From positions 1 to 62,443 of the forward strand of contig JANXWK010000041.1 of NCBI GenBank assembly GCA_025351165.1: a stretch of DNA of 62,443 nt, written 5' to 3'. The translations under genes were made by a program, and so were the position numbers. Of this stretch, positions 1 to 8,493 are shown in pieces (positions within the stretch are counted from its first letter, which is position 1; each line of letters opens with the position of its first letter). Under the pieces are notes generated by a model. It was not told the origin of the DNA and did no database searches. It saw nothing but the letters and a program-made list of their open reading frames with translations. The DNA comes from Hyphomicrobiales bacterium. GTDB lineage: Bacteria; Pseudomonadota; Alphaproteobacteria; Rhizobiales; Beijerinckiaceae.

Positions 1-19
1 CTGTGTGTTGGCCCACCAT

Positions 20-106
20 CGTCATGGAGGGACTTGATCCGTCCATCCACGTCTTTAATCGTTACTTTGTAAGACGTGGAACTCCAAGTCAAGCCCGCGC
101 ATGACG
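20..106. repeat. Imperfect palindromic intergenic repeat (type A)
   Basis: Two arms about 36 bases long face each other. The left arm starts CGTCATG and ends TCCACGTCTT; the reverse complement of the right arm also starts CGTCATG and ends TTCCACGTCTT, with a shared GG.CTTGA core. The middle is an AT-rich loop of about 14 bases. This is the form of the dispersed palindromic elements of alphaproteobacteria that begin GTCAT..C...GGCTTG and carry an ATCCACGTCTT arm. It lies just past the ileS stop, so a transcript from ileS would fold here and could end or be stabilised here. Confidence 0.7.
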
Positions 107-127
107 GTTGCTGCTGGATTAGCAATA

Positions 128-3100
128 TCATGCTCCAACTGCCATTTGCTGTTTAACCTTCCACTCCCGCAATGCTTTTGCATCACGTAAGGTTACTTCT
201 GGGTACTCAGTATCCATGCCCACTTCTGATGATATTTTCCATGAACGAGAACATTTTGTGCCAATTGCGCGGGTGGGTATAACACCAACCCCGCCAACAT
301 CGTTCAGTGTGAAAGTATCGGTTGGCGGCTCTCCAAATACAATTTCAATGTCGGACGTTATGCATATCTCTGCCAGATCAATATCATGCAGCAGCTCTCT
401 TGCATCTGCCCATGCAATATAAACTGTAGGAGCAGCCTCCAGGCTTGATCCCATGCGTTTGGCAGCCCGTTCAATTTCAATCGCGCCAGTGACAACTTTT
501 CTGATTGTGCGGATTTTATCCCATTTTTCCTGCAATGCGCTATCCACCCAAAGCTGCGGCACCTTTGGAAAGCTTTGTAAATGCACGGAACTATCTTGGT
601 TTTCTGGATAACGACACAGATACGTTTCTTCCGCTGTAAACACCAAAATTGGGGCAAGCCATTTCATGAGGCAATCGCACAGGTGATTGACAACTGTGAG
701 CGCAGCTTGGCGTTTATGGCTAGAAAATGGATCGCAATAGAGCGCATCTTTACGAATATCAAAATAAAACGCTGATAATTCCGTATTCATAAAATTCGAT
801 AAAAGCTGCACCACTTTTTTATACTCAAATGCTGCATAGGCCATTCTAATCTGCGGATCAAGCTCAGCCAGCTGATGCAGCATGAGCCGCTCAAGTTCGG
901 GCATTTCATTGAATACAACGGTCTCTTTTGCATCGAAATGCTTGAGCGATCCCAGCATCCAGCGCAAGGTATTGCGAAGCTTACGATACATTTCCGTAAA
1001 GTTTTTAAGAATTTCTGGCCCAATTTTCAGATCATCTGAATAATCAGAGGCCGCAACCCAGAGGCGCAGAATATCAGCGCCTGCATCTTTGATAACGTTC
1101 TGCGGCGAGACCACATTGCCCAATGATTTGGACATTTTCTGCCCCTTGGGGTCGAGCGCAAAGCCATGGGTTAGCACTACATCATAGGGCGCGCGGCCCC
1201 GTGTGCCACAACTTTCAATAAGGGATGAATGAAACCAGCCGCGATGCTGGTCAGACCCTTCCAGATACATCACCTCATCCTTACCGCCATCAATCATGCG
1301 GTGGGTTTTAAGATCTTCACGCTGCTCAAGCACAAATGCGTGGGTCGAACCTGAATCAAACCAGACATCCAGCACATCATTGATTTTGTCGTAATGCTCA
1401 GGGTTGTAACCAAAAGGCGCAAGAAAACGCGTTGCGCTTCCCTCAATATACCAGGCATCTGCGCCCTCACTTTCAAAGGCATCAGCTATGGCTTTGTTGA
1501 CATTGCCATCCACCAGAACCTCATGCCCGCCTTTTTTAACGAACACACAAATTGGCACTCCCCAGCTACGCTGACGTGAGACAACCCAGTCTGGCTTGTT
1601 TTCAATCATGCCTGTGATGCGATTTTGCCCAGAGGCTGGCACCCAGCGTGTGTCTTGTATGGCGTGGAGGGAACGATTGCGCAGGGTGTCGTTGGATTTT
1701 CCTTCAATAGGCCTATCCATATAAATAAACCATTGAGGCGTGTTTCTGAAAATCACAGGTTTTTTGGACCGCCAGGAATGGGGATATTGATGCTTCAAAC
1801 GACCACGGGCCACAAGATTGCCTACTGCAATCAGCGCCGCAATCACAGCCTCATTGGCATCGCCCTTGTCGCCATTTTCCTTGATGACGCGCTTGCCTTC
1901 AAAGCCAGGGGCTTCATTAGTGTAAAAGCTGTCTGCATCCACAGTATAGGGAATGCGGGTGTCGATACCGCGCTCAGCAAGTTGGCGCGCACTGCTTGTC
2001 CAAACATCAAAATCCTCACGTCCATGGCCTGGGGCAGTATGAACAAAGCCAGTTCCTGTATCATCTGTCACATGATCGCCTGCAAGGAGGGGAATGTCTA
2101 GTTTTCTGTAATACTCCTGAGTAAGAGTTCTTTCTGTATCGTACTGATACGTAAGAAACAGGGGATGAGCGCAAACAAGGCTTTCTATATCTTCTTTTGA
2201 AAGAGTATTTTTTAATTCGCCAACAGCTTTCATTTTTGAAAATACATCCGCAGCCAATTTATCTGCAATAATGTATTTTTTGCCAAGCGTTGCAAAACTG
2301 CCTTCGAGCAGCTCAATTATTTCATAAAGCCCGTAACTAATCTTAGGATTAAATGAGATTGCCCTGTTTCCTGGCAATGTCCACGGTGTGGTTGTCCAGA
2401 TAATTATCGAACAATTTTCAAAACTAGGCCAACTTCCAGATGATACAAGGTCAGTATTTTGTAATGAATCTAAATCTCTAGTTGGTTCTTCCCCAAGTCT
2501 TCTAAAGCCTACAAATTTTCTTTGAGCATAACCTTTCACAGGAAACGCTACCCACACCATATCGCTCTGGTAATCATGATATTCAATTTCAGCTTCTGCC
2601 AGTGATGTTTTTTCAACAACGCTCCACATAACAGGTTTTGAGCCACGATAGAGCTGACCAGATTCTGCAAACTTCATGATCTCGCGGGCGATCTGCGCCT
2701 CAGCCTTAAAACTCATGGTGGAATATGGGTTTGCCCAATCACCTGTTATGCCAAGGCGTTTAAACTCCTCACACTGAATATCCAGCCAATATTGGGCAAA
2801 GGCGCGGCATTCCTGACGAAATTCCACCACAGGCACTTCATCCTTGTTTTTGCCTGCGCTCCGATATTTTTCTTCCACTTTCCATTCAATTGGCAGGCCA
2901 TGACAATCCCAGCCTGGCACATAGTTGCTGTCTTTACCCAGCATCTGCTGCGAACGCACCACCATATCTTTCAATATTTTGTTGAGCGCATGACCAATGT
3001 GAATATTACCATTGGCGTAGGGCGGACCATCATGCAGCACGAATTTTGGCCGCCCTGCCGAGCTTTCCCGCAGGCGTTTGTATAAATCCATGTTTTGCCA

Positions 3101-3208
3101 ACGCGCCAAAATCTCTGGCTCTTTTTGCGGCAAGCCAGCGCGCATGGGAAAGCTTGTCTCTGGCAAAAGTAGCGTTTTAGCGTAATCAAAGGCAGGTGTA
3201 TCGGTCAT
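128..3208 (-). CDS. ileS: Isoleucyl-tRNA synthetase (class I)
   Basis: IleRS charges tRNA-Ile with isoleucine in the cytoplasm and edits misactivated valine. The 1026-residue product has the HIGH motif at residues 70-73 (within [13 protein letters not shown]) and KMSKS near residue 690 (QKMSKSLGN). The CP1 editing domain is marked by [13 protein letters not shown] and by [12 protein letters not shown]. The protein is longer than the usual 930-970 residues, partly because about 35-40 extra residues (about 230-270) sit between the FPVKG strand and WTTTPW. No C-terminal zinc knuckle is evident, as in many alphaproteobacteria. Bases about 2100-2560, encoding part of CP1, read markedly more AT-rich than the flanks. 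The start is the ATG at 3206-3208. The gene runs with ribF, as in many bacteria, but 156 bases and a palindromic repeat separate them. Confidence 0.97.
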   Translation of the reverse strand: MTDTPAFDYAKTLLLPETSFPMRAGLPQKEPEILARWQNMDLYKRLRESSAGRPKFVLHDGPPYANGNIHIGHALNKILKDMVVRSQQMLGKDSNYVPGWDCHGLPIEWKVEEKYRSAGKNKDEVPVVEFRQECRAFAQYWLDIQCEEFKRLGITGDWANPYSTMSFKAEAQIAREIMKFAESGQLYRGSKPVMWSVVEKTSLAEAEIEYHDYQSDMVWVAFPVKGYAQRKFVGFRRLGEEPTRDLDSLQNTDLVSSGSWPSFENCSIIIWTTTPWTLPGNRAISFNPKISYGLYEIIELLEGSFATLGKKYIIADKLAADVFSKMKAVGELKNTLSKEDIESLVCAHPLFLTYQYDTERTLTQEYYRKLDIPLLAGDHVTDDTGTGFVHTAPGHGREDFDVWTSSARQLAERGIDTRIPYTVDADSFYTNEAPGFEGKRVIKENGDKGDANEAVIAALIAVGNLVARGRLKHQYPHSWRSKKPVIFRNTPQWFIYMDRPIEGKSNDTLRNRSLHAIQDTRWVPASGQNRITGMIENKPDWVVSRQRSWGVPICVFVKKGGHEVLVDGNVNKAIADAFESEGADAWYIEGSATRFLAPFGYNPEHYDKINDVLDVWFDSGSTHAFVLEQREDLKTHRMIDGGKDEVMYLEGSDQHRGWFHSSLIESCGTRGRAPYDVVLTHGFALDPKGQKMSKSLGNVVSPQNVIKDAGADILRLWVAASDYSDDLKIGPEILKNFTEMYRKLRNTLRWMLGSLKHFDAKETVVFNEMPELERLMLHQLAELDPQIRMAYAAFEYKKVVQLLSNFMNTELSAFYFDIRKDALYCDPFSSHKRQAALTVVNHLCDCLMKWLAPILVFTAEETYLCRYPENQDSSVHLQSFPKVPQLWVDSALQEKWDKIRTIRKVVTGAIEIERAAKRMGSSLEAAPTVYIAWADARELLHDIDLAEICITSDIEIVFGEPPTDTFTLNDVGGVGVIPTRAIGTKCSRSWKISSEVGMDTEYPEVTLRDAKALREWKVKQQMAVGA

Positions 3209-3278
3209 GATTTCATTTTCAGTTTGGTTTAATACTCAGGCTTTAGCCCATTTTTAAACTGTATAACAAGATATGTTT

Positions 3279-3357
3279 GTCATTGCGAACGAAGTGAAGC
3301 AATCCAGAAAAGTTAGCAAAGACTGGATTGCCTTGAAGCTTAGCTCCGCGCAATGAC
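3279..3357. repeat. Imperfect palindromic intergenic repeat (type B)
   Basis: The left arm reads GTCATTGCGAACGAAGTGAA followed by GCAATCCAG; the right arm has CTGGATTGCCTT and ends GCGCAATGAC. The outer arms GTCATTGCG/CGCAATGAC and inner arms CAATCCAG/CTGGATTG pair over a short loop. This matches the widespread GTCATTGCGA...GCAATCC class of dispersed bacterial palindromes. It lies between ribF and ileS, both read on the minus strand, so it would be a hairpin in a shared transcript or a break between two. Confidence 0.75.
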
Positions 3358-3364
3358 GGTGGAG

Positions 3365-4312
3365 TTAAATATCAGACAGTATTTGTCTTGCCTCTGCACT
3401 GTCCTTGTTCATCTGTTCGATTAAAGGCTCAATACCATCAAATTTAACCTCTGCACGAATAAAATCAACAAAACTTACGCTCACATGCTTATCATAAAGG
3501 TCAGCCTTAAAATCGAATATGAACACTTCCAGTAATGGCGCACCATTATCGAATGTTGGCCGTCTGCCAAAACTGGCAACGCCATCATGATCCACGCCAT
3601 CCAAATTGAGGCGTACTGCATAGATGCCATGCTTTAGCTCGCAGCTGTTTTCCAGCCTGATATTGGCCGTTGGATAGCCCAATGTGCGACCAAGCTTTTG
3701 CCCATGCACCACTTTGCCCATGATAAACCAGTTATAGCCCAAAAGTTTATTTGCAGCTTTTACATCACCTTCGCGCAGTTTCTGTCTGATGATGGTTGAG
3801 GATATTTCGTCTGTGCCTGCACGCAATTCAGGTGTGATTTCCACTTCAAAACCAAAACGCTCACCTGCATCTTTTAAATATTGTGCTGTGCCCGTGCGCT
3901 TGGCACCAAACTGAAAATCAAAGCCAATGACGGCTCCGCCAATGTTAAACTTATCTACCAAAATGTCCTGAATAAAGACATCCGCTGTTTTTGCAGCTAA
4001 ATCTGCGTTAAAGGACAGGGTGATCATTGCATCAAGGTCAAAGCGCTCAGCAAGGCGTGCTTTGACACAAGCTGGGCTAAGCCTGAATATTTTCAAGTCA
4101 GGCTGGAAATATTCACGTGGGTGGGGTTCAAAATTCAAAAGTGCTACAGGGCGGTTCAAACGTTGTCCCATTTTCTTTGCATGATCAAGCACAGCCTGAT
4201 GCCCCTTGTGAACGCCATCAAAGTTACCAATTGCTAAAACCGCACCTTGAAGTTCTGATGCAATCTGAAACGGATCTTTTAAATTTTGAAATGTATGATT
4301 GTGGTGCGTCAA
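3365..4312 (-). CDS. ribF: Bifunctional riboflavin kinase / FAD synthetase
   Basis: RibF phosphorylates riboflavin to FMN and then adenylates FMN to FAD. The N-terminal nucleotidyltransferase half has GNFDGVHKGH at residues 29-38 and IGFDFQFG further on; SSTIIRQ closes that half. The C-terminal flavokinase half starts near GKVVHGQKLGRTLGYPTANI (about residue 199) and includes YAVRL and FIFDFKADLY. The length of 315 residues is normal. It is read in the same direction as ileS downstream. No FMN riboswitch was recognised upstream. Confidence 0.97.
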   Translation of the reverse strand: MTHHNHTFQNLKDPFQIASELQGAVLAIGNFDGVHKGHQAVLDHAKKMGQRLNRPVALLNFEPHPREYFQPDLKIFRLSPACVKARLAERFDLDAMITLSFNADLAAKTADVFIQDILVDKFNIGGAVIGFDFQFGAKRTGTAQYLKDAGERFGFEVEITPELRAGTDEISSTIIRQKLREGDVKAANKLLGYNWFIMGKVVHGQKLGRTLGYPTANIRLENSCELKHGIYAVRLNLDGVDHDGVASFGRRPTFDNGAPLLEVFIFDFKADLYDKHVSVSFVDFIRAEVKFDGIEPLIEQMNKDSAEARQILSDI

Positions 4313-4550
4313 ATTAGTACTCTCAGTCGGTTTTACTCCCTTATGCAGATAAACATCTGCAACGCCAACCGTTCATGCCTTATTTTTGTAGCAAAAATGA
4401 TTAATTTTGCGCTTGCATTAACTGGTTTGAAACTCCATTGCCTTTATTCATGTAATTCAGACTGAATGTGGATCAATGCCGTTCCATGTTTGGTTGAAGA
4501 TTATAGGCTCGTGGCGCGCAATAATAGTCGGCCACATCCGGAGTTTTAAA

Positions 4551-4934
4551 ATGTCGCTTGATACAACCATGCCAATACTTGTCGTAGATGATTATCAGAC
4601 TATGGTGCGTATTATCCGAAATCTGTTGAAGCAGCTTGGCTTTGATGATGTGGATGAAGCATCAGATGGTACAGGCGCATTGAGCAAAATGAAAACCAAG
4701 CAGTATGGCCTAGTAATCTCAGACTGGAACATGCAGCCTATGACTGGCTATGAACTTTTGAAGCAGGTTCGTTCTGATGAGGGTCTACGCGCAACGCCAT
4801 TCATCATGGTGACAGCTGAATCCAAGACTGAGAATGTCATCGCTGCCAAAAAAGCCGGTGTGAATAATTACATTGTAAAGCCTTTCAACGCACAGACGCT
4901 TAAAACCAAAATTGAAGCTGTGTGTGGTGTGTAG
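4551..4934 (+). CDS. cheY: Single-domain response regulator, CheY type
   Basis: This 127-residue receiver domain has no output domain. It carries the acidic pair in ILVVDDY, the phospho-acceptor Asp in VISDWNMQP, the Thr in VTAES and the Lys in IVKPF. These are the full set of CheY active-site residues. The ATG at 4551 is preferred over an in-frame upstream codon because GGAG lies 7-10 bases upstream of it and the family starts a few residues before the first strand. No chemotaxis kinase or receptor gene is nearby, so a role in flagellar switching is inferred from family similarity only. tsaC follows 6 bases after the stop and may be cotranscribed. Confidence 0.9.
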   Translation: MSLDTTMPILVVDDYQTMVRIIRNLLKQLGFDDVDEASDGTGALSKMKTKQYGLVISDWNMQPMTGYELLKQVRSDEGLRATPFIMVTAESKTENVIAAKKAGVNNYIVKPFNAQTLKTKIEAVCGV

Positions 4935-4940
4935 TTTTTG

Positions 4941-5873
4941 ATGGATTCGTCCATTTTACAGGCTGCCAATATTTTAAAATCAGGTGGCCTTGTCGCCTTT
5001 CCAACAGAGACCGTTTACGGACTTGGCGCAGATGCAACAAATCCTGCGGCTGTTGCCAAAATCTATGAGGCTAAAGGACGTCCCTCTTTCAACCCGCTTA
5101 TTGCCCATGTTCTAACTGTAGAAGATGCATTTGCCCTAGGTATATTCAGCAAACATGCGAAGTTGCTGGCAAAAGCCTTCTGGCCAGGGCCACTTACCCT
5201 GGTTGTGCCAGCGCAGGATAATTGCGCTACATGTGAACTGGCGCGGGCAGGATTGAACACCATAGCCATACGCGTGCCCTCCCATGTGATAGCAAGGCAA
5301 TTATTGCAGGCTTTTGGAAAACCAATTGTTGCCCCAAGCGCCAATAGATCTGGGCATGTATCCCCAACCACTGCATCACATGTCTGTGAGGATCTTGGAA
5401 ACAGGGTTGATTTAATTCTGGAGGGTGGATCGACTGAGTTTGGACTGGAATCCACCATATTTTTATGTTCTGGGCAAGAGATCATCCTGCTGCGCCCTGG
5501 TAGCATCACACGACAAATGGCCGAGACTGTCGTTGGAGTTGCTGTTCAAGATAGCGACAAGGATGCTGGCTTGGTAGCACCTGGCCAGTTGGCTTCGCAC
5601 TACGCGCCCCGTGCACATGTGCGCCTTGATGTTAGCCAACCCAAGGCAGATGAAGCTTATCTGGCTTTTGGGCCACAGCCAGGCCTAGATGCTTTTGCAG
5701 TTGAAAATCTGTCTTTCAGTGCAGATTTGACAGAGGCTGCTGCAAATCTCTACGCCATGCTGCGCAGGCTCGACCAAAGCGGTGCAAAGACAATAGCTGT
5801 CAGCCCCATTCCGTCACATGGGCTTGGTGAAGCCATAAGAGACAGACTGGCACGCGCTGCGGCCCCAAGGTAA
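4941..5873 (+). CDS. tsaC: L-threonylcarbamoyladenylate synthase (TsaC/Sua5, long form)
   Basis: The enzyme makes threonylcarbamoyl-AMP from threonine, bicarbonate and ATP, the first step of t6A formation at position 37 of ANN-decoding tRNAs. The YrdC/Sua5 core has GGLVAFPTETVYGLG, KIYEAKGRPSFNPL and PSANRSGHVSPT. After residue about 200 a Sua5 C-terminal domain follows, beginning near APGQLASHYAPRA, so this is the long 310-residue form. The ATG at 4941 was chosen over the TTG one codon before it. It starts 6 bases after cheY. Confidence 0.95.
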   Translation: MDSSILQAANILKSGGLVAFPTETVYGLGADATNPAAVAKIYEAKGRPSFNPLIAHVLTVEDAFALGIFSKHAKLLAKAFWPGPLTLVVPAQDNCATCELARAGLNTIAIRVPSHVIARQLLQAFGKPIVAPSANRSGHVSPTTASHVCEDLGNRVDLILEGGSTEFGLESTIFLCSGQEIILLRPGSITRQMAETVVGVAVQDSDKDAGLVAPGQLASHYAPRAHVRLDVSQPKADEAYLAFGPQPGLDAFAVENLSFSADLTEAAANLYAMLRRLDQSGAKTIAVSPIPSHGLGEAIRDRLARAAAPR

Positions 5874-5911
5874 ATGGGTTGGCTTAAATGATTTAAATCT
5901 TTTGACACGTC

Positions 5912-5926
5912 TTAACGACAGGTTAA
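5912..5926. promoter_or_regulatory. Candidate CtrA binding box upstream of the PBP gene
   Basis: The bases TTAACGACAGGTTAA match the alphaproteobacterial CtrA half-site arrangement TTAA-N7-TTAA exactly. The box lies 66 bases before the ATG of the penicillin-binding protein, in a position that could overlap or flank its promoter. CtrA itself is not in this window; the presence of gcrA at 17969 makes a CtrA/GcrA cell-cycle circuit plausible. A single 8-base match can occur by chance, so this is a candidate only. Confidence 0.45.
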
Positions 5927-5991
5927 TAGCCCTGCTGCTAAAATGACATAAAGGCTGTATATTTACGCTAAAGTTTATTAAGGACGAAAAA

Positions 5992-8136
5992 ATGGCCCCG
6001 CGCAAAAAGCGTGAACGCATAGAACCACGCTTTGATTCTGGCAGCAATACTGATCTGAAAGCTGAGCGTGACGACCGCCCTGCCCCTAGCCGTGGCGGGT
6101 CCAGCAGCGCCCGAAAATCACAATCTGGACGTTCACGCAGACTGCCAAAAACCAAAGCAGGCCGTGGGTCTGCACGCTCGCTTGTTGGCAGACTGTTTCG
6201 TTTTGGGCTTGTCTGCTCGCTCTGGGGTGTAATAGCGCTTACGGCTGTGATTGGATATTTTGCGCTTAAACTTCCCCCTATTGATGAACTAACTGTGCCA
6301 AAACGCCCGCCAAATATTGCAATTATGGCATCTGATGGCACATTGCTAGCCAATCGTGGGGAAACAGGTGGCAGCGCGGTGCCAATAAAGGAATTGCCTG
6401 CCTATGTACCACGCGCTTTTGTTGCCATTGAAGACAGGCGCTTTTATTCACATTTTGGTATAGACCCAATTGGTATTTTACGCGCAGCTTTTCGCAATAT
6501 GACATCCAGCAAAGTTGAGGGTGGCTCAACGCTGACGCAACAGCTTGCCAAAAATATATTCCTGACCCAAGAGCGCACCCTATCGCGCAAAATGCAGGAG
6601 GCCATTCTAGCGGTTTGGCTTGAACATAAATATTCCAAAGATCAGATCATTGAACTTTATATGAACCGCGTTTATTTTGGCTCTGGCGTTTATGGCATTG
6701 AGGGCGCGGCGCAAAAATATTTTGGCAAATCTGCCCGTGCGCTGACTGTGGCAGAGGCGGCTGTGCTGGCAGGCCTGATGAAATCGCCGTCCAAGCTTGC
6801 TCCAAACCGTAATCCAGAAGGCGCAGCAGCTCGGGCAGCGGATGTCATTCGTGCCATGAAGGACTCTGGCTTTATCAGTGAACAGGAAACTAAAGTTGCC
6901 CTTGCAAGCCCAGGTCAGGCGAGGCGTCAACTGGGGGCAGGTTCTGCCAATTATGCAGCAGACTGGGTCATGGATTTGCTGGAAGAGTTCATTGGCAATT
7001 TTGAATCTGATATTGTGGTTTCCACAACCATAAATTCAAGCTTACAAAATGCAGGTGAAAGAGCCCTTGTTGAGGAGCTTGATACAAAGGGCAACAAGTT
7101 TGATGTTGATCAAGGCGCGCTGATTGCCATGTCTCCTGATGGGGCCGTGCGCGCACTTGTGGGCGGACGCAATTATTCTGAAAGCCAGTTTAACCGCGCT
7201 GTCACCGCCAAACGCCAACCAGGCTCATCTTTCAAACCATTTGTGTATCTGGCTGCGTTGGAAAAAGGATTTACCCCAGATAGCAGCGTGCTTGATGCCC
7301 CTTTGAGTATTAAAGGCTATAATCCAGAAAACTACACACGCGAATATTTTGGCAATGTTTCCTTGAGCAAAGCTCTTTCCATGTCACTCAACACACCAGC
7401 TGTGCGTCTAGGGCAGGAAGTTGGGACAAAAAATGTGGTCAGGGTTGCGCAGCGTCTTGGCATTTCATCGGCTTTGCAGGCCAATGCTTCCCTGGCGCTC
7501 GGCACATCTGAAGTTTCTGTTTTGGAAATGGCAGGCGGCTACGCAGCCTTTGCCTCTGGCGGGGTCGGGGTCGTACCTTATGTTATCACAACTGTAAAAT
7601 CTGGTGATGGCAAAATACTGTACAAGCGCAAACCTGCCAATCTAGGCCAGGTGATTGAGCCAAGCCATGCGGCCATGATGAATGCCATGATGCGGGAAAC
7701 CCTGCTGACAGGCACTGCAAAGAAGGCTGAAATTCCAGGCGGCTGGACAGCCGCTGGCAAAACGGGCACAAGCCAGGATTTCAGGGATGCATGGTTTGTG
7801 GGCTACACAGGGCATCTGGTAACCGCTGTCTGGCTTGGCAATGACGATAACGACAAAACAAAGCATGTGACAGGTGGTGGCCTGCCAACAGAGATCTGGA
7901 GCAGGTTTATGCGTGCGGCCCATCAAGGAGTGAAACCTGTGCCCTTGCCTGGCGATTGGAAAGCTTATTCCCAGCCAGAAACGGACATGCCCGATGCTGT
8001 TCAGGTGCAAGCGCCCCTTGTTTTGAACGGCAAATCACGAGCTGCGCCTGGACAATCATCTGGTGGCGACCGCATTTACGCAGAGCCACCGCAACAGCAG
8101 TCCAAAGGATTGCTTGAGGGACTTTTTGGACGGTAA
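5992..8136 (+). CDS. Class A penicillin-binding protein (PBP1A-type transglycosylase/transpeptidase)
   Basis: This enzyme polymerises glycan strands and cross-links peptides in the periplasm. The first 65 residues are basic, Ser/Arg-rich and cytoplasmic; one membrane anchor covers about residues 70-93. The GT51 glycosyltransferase domain has EDRRFYSHFG near 147 and GGSTLTQQLAKN near 178. The transpeptidase has the SxxK box PGSSFKP near 412, SLN near 465 and KTGTS near 590. The tail after about 650 is Pro/Gln/Ser-rich and ends LLEGLFGR. At 714 residues it is at the short end of the family and appears to lack a large inserted OB domain. AAGGA sits 8 bases before the ATG. Confidence 0.94.
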   Translation: MAPRKKRERIEPRFDSGSNTDLKAERDDRPAPSRGGSSSARKSQSGRSRRLPKTKAGRGSARSLVGRLFRFGLVCSLWGVIALTAVIGYFALKLPPIDELTVPKRPPNIAIMASDGTLLANRGETGGSAVPIKELPAYVPRAFVAIEDRRFYSHFGIDPIGILRAAFRNMTSSKVEGGSTLTQQLAKNIFLTQERTLSRKMQEAILAVWLEHKYSKDQIIELYMNRVYFGSGVYGIEGAAQKYFGKSARALTVAEAAVLAGLMKSPSKLAPNRNPEGAAARAADVIRAMKDSGFISEQETKVALASPGQARRQLGAGSANYAADWVMDLLEEFIGNFESDIVVSTTINSSLQNAGERALVEELDTKGNKFDVDQGALIAMSPDGAVRALVGGRNYSESQFNRAVTAKRQPGSSFKPFVYLAALEKGFTPDSSVLDAPLSIKGYNPENYTREYFGNVSLSKALSMSLNTPAVRLGQEVGTKNVVRVAQRLGISSALQANASLALGTSEVSVLEMAGGYAAFASGGVGVVPYVITTVKSGDGKILYKRKPANLGQVIEPSHAAMMNAMMRETLLTGTAKKAEIPGGWTAAGKTGTSQDFRDAWFVGYTGHLVTAVWLGNDDNDKTKHVTGGGLPTEIWSRFMRAAHQGVKPVPLPGDWKAYSQPETDMPDAVQVQAPLVLNGKSRAAPGQSSGGDRIYAEPPQQQSKGLLEGLFGR

Positions 8137-8493
8137 GGGTATTGACTCTGGAATAAGGAATACTTTCATCCGTTTTCGCCATGTTTGTAGCTAATGTTGG
8201 CCGATTTAATCAGGTGCAATCGGCCTGACACTGGCTGCGCAACATTATTATGCTGCATGGTACGTGTTCACCTTACACCAACTTTGCAAAATCAAAAAAA
8301 GATGCGGTTTTTGCATTTTTTTGAATCTGGGCGCTTCAACTGGAAATAAAATATGTGCTGCAAGCTAAAAAACTAAAATTAGATCAACAAGTGCACTATC
8401 TTTTGAAACACCCTCTTAACCTTGACTGCAATACCCTGTAAGAGAGTGCATAATAGAATAAAGGCAACGTATCAAAGGGCGCGATCTGGCATT
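8137..8493 (+). other. Intergenic region between the PBP gene and the Pls-like gene
   Basis: This 357-base stretch carries no convincing gene. An 8-bp perfect hairpin (GGCCGATT/AATCGGCC, 8199-8225, loop 11) comes first, then an intrinsic-terminator-like element at 8294-8322. The remaining AT-rich 170 bases before the ATG at 8494 should hold the promoter of the next gene, but no strong consensus elements were identified. Confidence 0.6.
8294..8322 (+). terminator. Intrinsic terminator after the PBP gene
   Basis: A run of seven A, then GATGC, loop GGTTTTT, GCAT and a run of T make a short stem extended by A-T pairs and followed by a T tract. It lies 157 bases past the PBP stop. Confidence 0.55.

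Noticed and set aside
4313-4550. FMN riboswitch upstream of ribF or structured RNA upstream of cheY
   Set aside because: No conserved RFN element text was recognised; only a small TTTTTG/CAAAAA inverted repeat was seen.
5814-6353. 179-codon antisense frame across the tsaC end and PBP start
   Set aside because: It covers the CtrA-like promoter region and the PBP N-terminus; the sequence is Ser/Arg-rich as expected from antisense of basic low-complexity text.
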